64,000 nt of DNA from Chamaecyparis obtusa (Eukaryota; Streptophyta; Pinopsida; Cupressales; Cupressaceae): NCBI GenBank assembly GCA_027943335.1, contig BSBK01000523.1, positions 186,001 through 250,000 on the forward strand, given 5' to 3'. A program made the position numbers and the translations under genes. Below the pieces are notes generated by a model. The model made no database searches. It was not told where the DNA came from and worked only from the letters and a program-made list of their open reading frames with translations. Each line of letters begins with the position of its first letter. Within the stretch, counting starts at the first letter, position 1. Below, piece after piece: positions 12,240 through 22,877 of this stretch.

Positions 12240-15200
12240 TTGCACTCTAACATACCTAGATTAGACCCCAATCTAATCATGCACCATTTGTCCATTGCAC
12301 CAGGTATCAAACTAGTTAAACAGAAGCTACGAAAGATGCATCCACATGTAACACTTTTGGTCAAAGCAGACCTAGAAAAGCTTCTTAAGGCCGGTTTCAT
12401 AAGAACTATTGATTATGCAGAATGGATTTCAAATGTTGTTCTAGTCACTAAACATGATAAATCCATTTGTGTGTGTATAGACTTCAGGGATCTAAATAAG
12501 GCATGTCCAAAAGATGACTTCCCCCTACCTAATATTGACATGATAGTGGACATGACAATAGGATATGAGATGTATTCCTTGATGGATGGCTTTTTTGGCT
12601 ATAATCAAATAAAAATTGTGCCAAAAGATCAAGGAAAGACTACTTTCACATGTGCCTAGGGCACCTTTTGCTGGAATGTCATGCCTTTTGGACTTAAGAA
12701 TGCTGGAGCAACATATCAAAGAGCTGTCACTACCATTTTCCATGATATGATGCATAAAACAATGGAAGATTATGTGGATGATACTTTAGCCAAAAACATG
12801 CAGTGAAGAACTCATCTTATAGATTTGGGTCCCATCCTTGACTGCATGGAACAATTTATTCTCAGACTTAATCCAAAAAAATGTGCATTCAGTGTCACTT
12901 CTAGGAAACTCTTGGGTTATATCATTTCAGCTAAAGGCATAGAAGTTGATCCTGAAAAGGTGCAAGCTATTATTTACATGCCTCCACCCAAGAATATCAG
13001 TCAAATGAGAGGATTATAGGGAAGGCTACAATCTATCTGGTGCTTCATTTCATAGTTGGCTGACAAGTCACAACCATTTACCAAAACCTTGCATAAGGGT
13101 GTGACTTATGAATGGAATGAAGAATGTGACAGGGGACTCACTCAAATTAAGCAGTATCTTGCTAATCCACCTATATTGATGCCTCCAATTCATGGGAAGC
13201 CACTCATACTATACATCTTAGAAATGAACACATCTTTGGGTGCTCTCCTAGCTCAAGAAGATCAAAACAACAAAGAGAGAGCTATATATTATATCAGCAG
13301 AACATTGGTTTCTTATGAAATGAACTATTCTATCATTGAGAAAGCTTGTCTAGCAGTATTGTTTGCTTCTCAGAAGTTGTGGCATTATATGTTAGCTCAT
13401 ACTACAAGGCTTATTGCAAAAATTGATCCACTAAAGTACTTATTGAGCAAGGCTGCCCTCATAGGTAGATTAGAAAAATGGGTGATCATACTTAGTGAAT
13501 TTGACATTGAGTATGTGGAAAGAAAAGCTATTAAAGGACAAGAAATTGCTGATCAGTTGGCGGAAGCTCCTCTACAAGATCACCAACCTTTGAGTATTGA
13601 ATTCCCAGATGAATCCATCATGCTTCTCACACATCAATCTTGGAGCATGTTCTTCGATGGATCATTTACTCAGCAAGAATTAGGTGCAAGCATTTTGTTT
13701 ATAACACCTCAAAGATACTCATTACCCAAAGCTTATAAAATGTTGTTTCCCTGCACAAACAACATAGTTGAATATGAAGCTCTCATCAATGGTATGAATA
13801 TATCTCTTGAATGGCATGTGGATGAGCTCAAGGTATTTGGAGACTCTCATTTAATCATCAACCAAGTCAATGATGTCTACCAAACAAAAGATGACAAGCT
13901 AGTACCCTAAAAAAGAATGGTGGATGATTTCAAATAGTATTTTGCACACATTTCTTTCCAGAAAATTCCAAGGGCATTCAATAAAGTAGATGGTGCTATG
14001 GCCACTCTTGCTTCAATGTTACAAATGTCAGAAAATGGCTTCAGACATGAATTCCTAGTGGAGGCATTACACTACGCTTCCTATGATATTCCTAAATCCA
14101 AGATGATCTGTTCAGTTGTTGGACATGATTCATCCTGCTACCACCATATCTATTCCTACCTTCATGACCAGATCATTCCAGACACCTATACCTAGAATGA
14201 AAAGCATCACCTAATTCATACTGCTTCATGGTATGTCCTCATAGAAAATGACTTGTATAGATGGGGTATAGAGGGTACCCTCCTTAGGTGTCTAGAACCT
14301 GATGAGTCCAAATGTGTGCTAGATGAGGTACACGAAGGTATCTATGGGTCTCATTCAAGTGGTCTGACATTAGCCTAGAAACTTATTAGAGCTGTTTATT
14401 ACTGGCTAGACATGGAAAAAGAAGTTGTTCAATATGCCAAGACTTGCAAACAATGCCAATTTCATGGGAATCTGATTCATGCTCCTGCTAAAGAGCTTAG
14501 TCCTCTCATCAATCTCTGGCCATTTCAGTAATGGGCCTTTGATTTGGTAGGTCAGATACATCCTTCTTCTTCAAGAGGACATAAGTTTATCATCATAGCT
14601 ACTAATTACTTTACCAAGTGGGTTGAGGCAGTGCCTCTAGCTGTAGCTGATGGCAAGTCTCTGGCTATGTTTATACTGAACTATATCATTTGTAGATATG
14701 GTGTACCCTCATCCATTATCACTGACAATGGGGGACAATTCAAGAATAAGGACTTGACAGACTTATGCACCAAATTCATAATCATTTAGCATTGGTCATC
14801 TATCTATTATCCTTGGGGTAATGGACAAGCATAAGCTTCTAATAAGACAATTCTTAAAATCTTGCACTGAACAGTTCATAAATCTGGTAGAGATTGCCAT
14901 CTCTAGATTAATCTAGCTTTGTGGGCCTACAGAACAAGTATCTGAACACCAACAGGGGTGACTCCCTTTGCCTTGGTTTATGGAGCAAATGTAGTGTTGC
15001 CTATTGAGGTCGAGATTCTGACATTGCGAATCTCTCTGAGGGGCCTCATCACTGATGAAGAAAATAGAATATCCCAGCTTCAAGAGCTTGGGCTACTGGA
15101 TGAATGTTGGAAGGTGGTGTTCGATCATCTAAGAGCATACCAAAAGAGGATGTCCAAAGCCTACAATAATAAAGTCAGACAAAGAGAATTCCAAGTGGGT

Positions 15201-15392
15201 GATCTTGTCTTCAGAGAGAACCCCAAGAATCAATAGCAGCAAGTCCAGAAAGGGAAATTTGAACCAAACTGGCTTGGTCCATATGTTATTACTACAACAT
15301 TTGGGTCTAGTGCTTATCGACTCTCCACCACTGAAGGAGAACAGCTCAAAGATCCTATCAACGCTCTTCACTTGAATAAATTCTATAGCTGA
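12240..15392 (+). pseudogene. pol: RT-RNase H-archaeal RNase H-integrase of the Tat element (broken)
   Basis: A single frame with about 13 in-frame stops. RT is at 12300-12990: CIDFRDLNKACPKDDFPLP, the MPFGLKNAGATYQR block, and catalytic YVDD at about 12771. RNase H lies at 13170-13560. A second, archaeal-type RNase H begins FFDGSFTQQELGAS at about 13650 and includes NNIVEYEALI, the hallmark of the Tat clade. Integrase follows: a zinc-binding part with CKQCQFHG near 14450, core residues in WAFDLVGQI and ITDNGGQF, and FALVYGANVVLPIE at 14961. The end at 15392 (LNKFYS, stop) has no chromodomain. Most stops are TAG or TAA at Trp or Gln positions, suggesting decay by C-to-T deamination. Confidence 0.88.
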
Positions 15393-15503
15393 GGCATCCT
15401 CTATGTGCTCATGTACATACTTATTGGTCGTGAAAAAATCCAAAAAAATGGTATATTGTCAAAAATCCTAAGAATTGCAAAATGTACTGAAAGAATGATC
15501 ATC

Positions 15504-15812
15504 TTAGTGAAAACTTGGTAAACAAGTGCTTTGATGTATCTATTATCTTGGTGAAAACCTAGTAAATAGGTGCCTTAATAATCATAAAAAAAATAGAAAA
15601 TTTGAAAAAATACAAAAAAAATTCAAAAGATCAAAAATACAACAAAAAAAAAATGAAATATTCAAAAATACAAAAAAATAAAAAAAGAGAAAAGAACACA
15701 AAAATTGAAAAAGAAGAAAAATGTGCCATGGATGAAAACCTGGTAAACAGGTGTCATGGTAGCGAAAATAGAATCTCTGCCAAGATGGTGAAAACCTGGT
15801 AAATAGGCACCT
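15504..15812 (+). repeat. Four copies of a GTGAAAACCTGGTAAACAGGTGCC-like hairpin motif
   Basis: Copies lie at 15504-15529, 15548-15574, 15730-15753 and 15787-15812. Each contains the small inverted repeat CCTG-GTAAA-CAGG (or a variant). Between copies 2 and 3 is an A-rich low-complexity stretch. They follow the pol stop by about 110 bp, so they would form a 3' UTR structure in the element's RNA. Confidence 0.75.
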
Positions 15813-16118
15813 CTTGTTTTCTAAAGTTACATCTCATCTCAGCATCACTTGGCTCTTAGTTTCCTACTTTAGTTTCCTTGCATTCCTACTTTAGTTTTCT
15901 TTCCCGCTTTCCTGCTTTAGTTTGTTTTCTCGCTTTCCTGCTTTCATTTGTTTCCTGCTTTAATCTATTTCCTGCTTTAGTTTGCTAGCTCATGCACTTA
16001 CTTTCAGTTGTCTTCAAGATTTTCCCCGACTCTTCATGGATTGGAACTGGTTCACACTTAGGGGCACCTTCCTAGTCTAGGGGGCATTGTCCTATCACTT
16101 TTGAAAGTTTTATTTGTA
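15813..16118 (+). other. CT-rich linker in the Tat 3' region
   Basis: A pyrimidine-rich stretch with repeated words such as TTTCCTGCTTTAGTTTG (15900-15990). No open frame with a recognisable product. Confidence 0.4.
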
Positions 16119-16533
16119 CATCAGTCACTAGTGGTTCTCACTACGTCTGCCTGCTATGCCTAGCTACTTTTGAGATTTCTCTCCTTGAGGATCTCTTGTG
16201 TATCAGTTGCCAGTGGTTCCCACTATGACTGCCTATTGATACTTAGCTCTTGTTCAAACCCCTCTCTTTTGGGATATCTTCCTTACATCAGTCACCAGTG
16301 GTTCTCACTACATCTTCCTGCTGATGTTTCACTCATACTTTATTCTCTCTTTCAAGAATCTTCCTTGTATCAGTCACCATTGGTTCTCACTACATCCACC
16401 TACTGATACTTGGTTCACACTCTAATATCTTCATGAGACTTCATCTCTCACAATGGTCACCAATGGTTCTCACTACATCTGCCTACTGTCGCTATCCTGT
16501 CAAGACTTTGAACATTGTACGCTTCTGATTCAA
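16119..16533 (+). repeat. Five tandem units of about 83 bp
   Basis: Units begin at about 16119, 16201, 16286, 16368 and 16451. Each has the core CAGTCACCAGTGGTTCTCAC followed by TAC-TCTGCCTACTGATA, separated by more variable CT-rich DNA. The spacing (82-85 bp) is regular. They are part of the Tat 3' non-coding region. Confidence 0.8.
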
Positions 16534-17935
16534 CTTCAATCCGCTTGAACACAAACCTAAACTAAAACTAAAAATAACTTTGTGTTCCTTTGAAGCATGT
16601 TGAGCTTTTCCTTTGCTTGTTTTTTTGTTTGCTTTATCATTTCCCCTCGAGAAAATATAAGACATCTTTCTTGACTGAGAAATGTGAAGACTAGGGGCAT
16701 GATCTTTTTCTGTGCTTTCTGCTTGCTGGTTTAGTTCCAATGATCCAAAGAATCTACATAAGAGAGGTGTCCATCTGTAAGAGCCTTCATCTCATATTGG
16801 ATGGCCATGCATACCTCAACTCCTTTTATATGGATGCTTTGGTGAGGTTGGTTCTTCTCCTTGTCTATTTTGAGTGACTTCTTTTTGCTACAAGTAAAAT
16901 TGCTAACATTTGTCCTGCTAAGTGAACGTAAGGGTCACTGCGAGCAATCTTTGGCAAAAGAAGGAACTCTCATGTGTCTGGTGTGTTTGTTCACAAGAAA
17001 AATTCAGGTCATTCTAGCAGCTATGCTCTGATGCTTATGTTAACTTGCTAAATCAAAAGGAATAGGTGTTCAGGTCATTCTAGCTTCTTGTGCCTTAAGG
17101 CTTACATCTCATTCCGACAAATCTAAGACTTATGTCATATTCATATTATCATGATTGCAATGTTAGTGAGGATTGTATGGCATCTTGTGATCCTCCCATG
17201 CCTAAATGAACTCTATGATGATAAAATGGTGAGTCCAACAACCAAGTCCTAGGAATTGCATCCGCTCATTCTAGGCTTGCATTTAGCTTAGGCTTGCATC
17301 TTTCATGCTAAGCTTGCATTTGAGATGATATATCGGTGCTCTCTTGATTGCTTTCTATTCATCAATGGTTCTCCTCTTTCATCTTGGATTCATCTTGGCT
17401 ACACAAGTGTCCGGTCCTCGCTCTTGATCTTTGAAACATATTCTTTTTTATTAGTACCTGTCATATATTGCGACAATCCTACATGAGATGATTAGTACCA
17501 TATACATTACATATCCATTGCATTTTCATTGCATTGCATTTACATTCATAAACTAATTTCCATCCATTCATTTTCATCTACATATGCATGTGCATCCACT
17601 ATAAGCATAACTCAAATCATACATTACACATATGCATACATTCTATCTATCTATCACTGCATTTCACATTGCATTATCATAAAAATAAAACATGTGCATA
17701 TTCATATTCATAAAAGGAAACATGTGCATTTCATACATATCTAATCCATACATCTAAAGCATATAGAGCACATCTCATAAAACATCAACATCAAAGAAAT
17801 ATATCAACAAGTATAATGATATCAAAATATCACTCTCATATATATATCGATCCAATGTCGTGTACAAAAGATAAGGGTGCTACTCGAGCATAGTATAAAA
17901 AAATGGGCTACAATATATGGGTATCAAAATGTGCT
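16534..17935. other. Non-coding part of the Tat 3' region
   Basis: About 1.4 kb between the tandem array and the antisense ORF. It includes a CAT/TGCAT-rich stretch at 17500-17760. Short open frames here are low-complexity and show no conserved motifs. Confidence 0.4.
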
Positions 17936-19800
17936 AACTCTTCCCATCACCACTTGGAGGAGGTGGTGGCAGTGGTCTCTATGGAAGGGGCATTGGTCTT
18001 TGTGGTGGTGGCATCAGTCGATGTGGAGGTGCCTATGGAGGTGCTGGTGGTGGTGCATGTGGAGCTCCAACGTACTAAAAAAATGGCAGCACCTACTCTG
18101 CTAGATTTGGAATGACTTTGCAGTAAACTACATAATAATAAGCTACCTAAGCAGCCTCATATGTCATCTTGATCCTTGACTATGTTAGCTCCTCCCGTAG
18201 CTACCTAATCTTAGCATCTCTATCAGCTACGCGGGTCTCCTCTCTAATGACTTAGGTATGGTAGTCATCTCACTCCTGCTGGACCTGCCTCACTCTCTCA
18301 TGACTCTTCCTAAGAGCCTCCTACAATTGTGGTGCCTGTGCACCTATCAGAATATTAGACATATCAATGTCATCATTTGGAGGAGTCTACTGTGATCAAT
18401 CTCCTGTCTGCTACTTAGTGGACATCTGCTGGGCCCCGCTACTCTTAGCTCCTACATCTAAGCCCATGGTCTTGGTGGGGATGCTAGTCTATCTAGATCT
18501 AGGCCTCAGCACTCTCTGCTATTGTCCCTAGGGCCCCTGCTATGCAACCTGCTACTGTGTAGGCTGCTGAACTAGTACCTACTGTTGTTGTGCAGGTTGT
18601 TGCTGTGCTCCTATACTGACAGGATTAGTGAATCTAGGATGTGGTCATGCTAACAAATGGTCTCTATATGTAGGTGTCACCTTGCATTGGTGATGTCCAC
18701 CATGTAATCCCATCATGCAACCGGTATGTGTGCCTCTATCACACATCACCCTGGATCAAGTCTCACATGCCACCCCTTCTTCTCCTCATTGACGAAGTGG
18801 GCATAGGGGTAGTACTCATGTGAAATATCTTGCTGCCTACCAAACTGGTGCAAGACATGTGTAACAAGGAATCACTCAATAATAGTGACACTACATCCAA
18901 TTAGTGGATGTGAAACAAACATATGAGAAATATCTTGACAAGCATCATCCCAGGGCTCAGTGGCAACACAAGGTCTTGAGACAATAGCTGCCATGTCATC
19001 TAGCTATCCTCGCCACTGCTCTATCTTACCTAGCAAAGGTTGAGTCATCAGACCTACGTACCTATATATGTAAGGCTCCAGTGCCTGTCATGTATCATGG
19101 AATATAAGCCTACAAATAGGGAGATTCTCCCAAGCCTAGATCTGCAAGACAAGGATGCCAACTGCCATCATCCTCACATTGCAATACACAATCTCATGAA
19201 GCTCATGGTACATCTGTGCAAGCATACACTTGCCCCATCCAAATCTAACTACTGGTCTAGCCAGCATCCTCTATAGCATCATCCCCCAGTTGCACTCTAA
19301 ACCATGCTGACCTCGATCTAGAACAAGGTAGCAACTTAGGAACATAGCAAGAACAATAGGTAACAGGTGAGCACCACTGTATCTGTGAATTAGATCCTCC
19401 CAAGAGATGGCCCGGCCCATCACTAGATCATCTCAGAAGATAGTCCTCAATGCTACTATACTCTACCTTGGCTATGTATCGTACTCTACTTGAGTACCAT
19501 GGATGGATATTCGCAAGATCTTGTATATGTCCTCAGGATTCACAATCATCTCCCCCATCAACAAATGGAAGGTGTTTGTCTCTAAATGGAAATGCTCTAC
19601 GAGTGCACCAAGATCATGATTTACCCTAATGTCAGGTAGATCATGCAAGTATCCTAGACTGAGCCCCTCAATGTGAACACTCTTTGCATCCGTCAATCTC
19701 TGAACTAATGTAGTGATCACTGGATGATGTGACCTAAAGGTAATGTTGGGGAAGTCAACCTACAAAGAAAGCGATGACATTGGATCAGTATCTCAACATG
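17936..19800 (-). pseudogene. Antisense plant-mobile-domain ORF of the Tat element
   Basis: Read on the minus strand, the region from about 19760 encodes a protein like the plant mobile domain (PMD) family, with ALVEHFHLETNTFHLLMGEM at 19625-19550 and ILVLQIWAWENLPICRL-type residues near 19150-19100 (stops interrupt). A Gln-rich stretch, a charged coiled-coil-like part and a Pro-rich tail (APPPAPP) follow towards 17940. Stops and one frame change make it non-functional. A polypyrimidine-AG (TTTCTTTGTAG) just upstream of the conserved start, at about 19770-19760, could be a splice acceptor. Extra ORFs in antisense orientation 3' of pol are known from Tat elements; the PMD identity here is from motif recognition, not a search. 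Confidence 0.72.
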
Positions 19801-19929
19801 ATGGTTTTCAAAACAACAACAAAAAATGTAGCAAGGCATCTACCCTAGACATGACTCTGTGATGCTTTACTTGGCTGATTTTATGCAAATTTGAAAAATA
19901 TTGGCAAAGACATTTCAACACTACAGCAA

Positions 19930-20130
19930 CTTCTCATGCAAGGAAACTGTTCCTTCACATGAGACAGGACTTGTTCTTGCGCGAGCAGGAGAAATTTTTT
20001 CGAAGACCAACTTCCAACTTGTGCGAGCTTCTAGACAGACACCATGCGAAGAAACCCTAACTGATGCGAGGAAACTACTTCCTCACATGAAAGGAAATCT
20101 AGGCTGATGCGAGGAAACTACTTCCTCAAG
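19930..20130. repeat. Short tandem motif with internal palindrome GAGGAA-ACTAC-TTCCTC
   Basis: CTGATGCGAGGAAACTACTT followed by CCTCA occurs at 20061-20085 and again at 20104-20128, with looser relatives at about 19935 and 20043 (ATGCAAGGAAACTGTTCCTT; ATGCGAAGAAACCC). The spacing of about 42 bp between the two exact copies suggests a small tandem array in the Tat 3' region. Confidence 0.6.
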
Positions 20131-21396
20131 CAAGATTGGAAGAACATGTCCTAAACTTGCTAGATCTATCCTAAATTGACCTAGAAAATAGTATGAATCG
20201 AAATGCAAGGAGGTTTATCAACTACTTACAGGTGCATCATACTTCGGTGGTTGGGCATGTCATTGAGAGTGCTCAAATCGATGCATATGCAGTGGAAGAC
20301 CCTCCATTTCTCTCTCAGAGCTCAAAATCAGCAAGAAGATGAAGTGAACAATGAATTGAAAATAACCCCTCCGAGCCTTATATAGCTTTTGACCTAATTT
20401 TCAAAAGTGCTCCATTTTACGTGAAAATTGCACCCTTGGTTAAATCAACTACTCTGAATCCATTTTTAGGATTGAAATCAAAATTTGACATCTCTAGATA
20501 GCTCAAAATCATGTTTTAAATTCTGAGGACCCTTTGGGATCGGACGCTTGTGCAATCAACCTTCTGGCGTCATCTTCTTGCCAGATCCTTATCTTTTCAT
20601 AATTTTCTTGGGATCTTCAATGCTTTCATCAAAGTCAAATCTAGTCAAATTTGGTCAACCATGGTCAAACTTGGTCAACAGGACCTCCTGATCACTCCAA
20701 ATTGCTTCTGCAGCTTCTCGAATCTAGTCTGATTGTTTATACTTTGCAACCTCTCATTGTCAATCGTTCTTCTGATATGTCATCTTTCAATTTCTCTCTT
20801 GAGGGGGCAGGATGATTGCATCATTTGAATCTTGTCGAGCCATTCTTGAATCGGTCTGATCTGAATCAAAGTCCTCACCATTTGAGGCATCTCATCACTA
20901 GGGGCATCTTCATGCCTCGCATCTTGCTATCTGGTCATCTATCTTTTAGGTATCTAAGAAATCTAACTTAGATCCTCGGGAATCAAGCTTCATTCTAGAG
21001 ATGGTTCTCAAAATTTTTTAGGTATTGGGGCAATCTAACCATGATTCTTGGGAGTCAATCTTCATTCTGGAGATAGCTCTCGAAATCTCTTTTAGACCGT
21101 TATCTGGGAAATCTAACCCGGGTCTCAGAGGGCTAAGCTTCGTATTGGGGAAATCTAACCCTGATTCTAGAGACAGTCCTAAGTCTGCATCTAAATCTCA
21201 TTTTGGGCATTAGGGCAATCTAACCCTAATTCTCGTCTTCTCTCAAGACCATTGTCTTCACAATCTAACTTAGACTTTGAAAAATAATTCTTTGATCTGT
21301 TCGGTGTCTTGGCAACCTAACCTAGACTTTTGAAATTCTCATCATCTGTCACTTCAGACTATTCTTTGAATCGACGTGTTGTTTGCACATCAATTC
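20131..21396. repeat. Degenerate repeats before the Tat polypurine tract
   Basis: 20630-20680 has four TTGGTCAA/TAGTCAAA words. From about 20940 to 21320 a loose unit of 50-70 bp recurs, recognisable by CAATCTAACC or AATCTAACC followed by GATTCT(C/T)GGGA-like words. No coding potential is seen. Confidence 0.5.
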
Positions 21397-21409
21397 AAAG
21401 AGGGGCAAA
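21397..21409 (+). promoter_or_regulatory. Polypurine tract of the nested Tat element
   Basis: AAAGAGGGGCAAA directly before TGTAATACCCC. It fixes the element's plus orientation and the start of its 3' LTR. Confidence 0.88.
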
Positions 21410-22877
21410 TGTAATACCCCAAAATTGGCACCTAATAATTTCAATCAATTTTGGTGCATTTTTGTCAATTTTACATCTTCAGAGTCCTACTTTGCTAGCC
21501 AATTTTCTCTCTCCTACCTGACTTAATTTGACTTGATGTCAATTGCAAAAACCCTAAATTGCATTAATCAAATATTATAATTAATTCCTAAAGTCTTCGA
21601 CTTTTATTAGCTAAATTACCCCTATGATAAATCAGTTTAATTCTAAAGTCCTAAGTGCTTTGAATTAAATTAAACTTACCCCTTTAACTAAATACCCATA
21701 AAAAGGAATTAATAAATTACTTGGTTTTTCGAATGGATTATCATATTTACATTTAATAAATCAAATATTCAAAGAGTCACCCATGTGGCAATAATCCATT
21801 TCTTAAATTAAGTAATTCTCTAATATTTGTCTCTTTCTCCTCCATTGGAAATAAAGACTCCACCATTTCAAATCAAGAAACTCTTCGTCCCTTTTCCAAG
21901 CTTGCTTATATCTTGAACCTCATTCTTCATTCGAAAAGAGGGCAATTTTGAGAGTAACTAAACTATAGCAATTTTTTTTTTTGTCTCAATTTCATACTTT
22001 TAAGCTTTCATTGCATATTTAGATTAATTTCATCTAGTTTAATATTGCATCTTCATTGTAATTAGTTTGCTTACTTGCTCATAGTTTAATCTCATATTTC
22101 TTTCAAATTATTTATACCAAACTTACATCTTCATATTTCTTTCAAGCTCTTAGATTAATTGCACTTCATTCTAGATTAATTTCAATTTGATTATCTTCAT
22201 AAGCTTTCAAATCCTCCATTGTAGTACTGCTATAATGGTTGTTGGGCTCTTGTTCTGAGAGTAATTAAACACCCCATCTACATAGGAGGCAATAGGTCAC
22301 TTCACCATAAATTTCAAATTGAGTAATCCATACTCATTCTCATAATTTGATTGTATGAGTAATGACTATGTTGCATGTGTAGTTGGATTAGAGGTCCACG
22401 TTCAACCACATACACGTATAAAGTGTTTGGATGGAAAGATGGAAAGTGATCATGATAGGGGGATGTTGTCGAGACCAATATTGGTACATGTTGTGAGATG
22501 GGTGGATGAAGCGGATGGGAAGTGGAAGATAGATTTTTAAATGATGGAGAGTTTGTGCTAGGAGATCTTGTAACATAGGGATCCAAGATGGAGGAGGAAA
22601 CTAGGCAGCTAGTGGCTTAGCAACTTTGGATGCCATTGTGGATGTTTCTTTTAGATGCATTACATCTTTTTTCTTTGGGATCCACATCATCTTTGTTTTA
22701 GCTTTGGTGGGCCTTTGTGGCCATTGATATGAATCAGATTTTGCTTTTGCTTTTTTGAGCCTTAGTGGCCACATAGTGGATTTTTCTTGTGCTTTGGTGG
22801 GCCTTTGTGGCCATTGGGATGCATTGGATTGCTTGATTGAATTTTTCTTTGGTTTAGGATGTCGTTTAGACTGGACA
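21410..22877 (+). repeat. 3' LTR (maximal extent) of the nested Tat element
   Basis: Matches 5556-7032. The right-hand boundary is unclear: a minus-strand open frame runs without a break from outer-element sequence (23473) through 22877 and on to 22601, so either the LTR ends earlier (for example TCTACA at 22282) or the LTR carries a captured piece of an ORF like that of the outer element. Confidence 0.65.

Larger units (their letters stand above)
5556..22877 (+). mobile_element. Nested Tat-clade Ty3/gypsy retrotransposon
   Basis: A plus-strand element inserted in the outer one. Direct repeats start TGTAATACCCC at 5556 and 21410; the second is preceded by the purine tract AAAGAGGGGCAAA. Between them lie gag, protease, a G-patch, RT, RNase H, archaeal-type RNase H and integrase in Tat order, with no chromodomain, then a 6-kb 3' region carrying an antisense plant-mobile-domain ORF. 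All coding parts contain stops and at least three frameshifts. The right-hand limit is uncertain: the repeats stay similar to 7032/22877, but a TGTA...TACA-type LTR end is also possible at 6424/22282. I found no matching target-site duplication (GGTAT lies to the left). Confidence 0.85.

Noticed and set aside
16119..16533. Regularly spaced repeats resembling a CRISPR array
   Set aside because: The units are contiguous, degenerate along their whole length, without unique spacers, and lie in a plant retrotransposon 3' UTR.
17877..18115. Plus-strand frames rich in Trp and Val
   Set aside because: They are the complement of the Pro-rich tail of the antisense plant-mobile-domain ORF; composition explains them.
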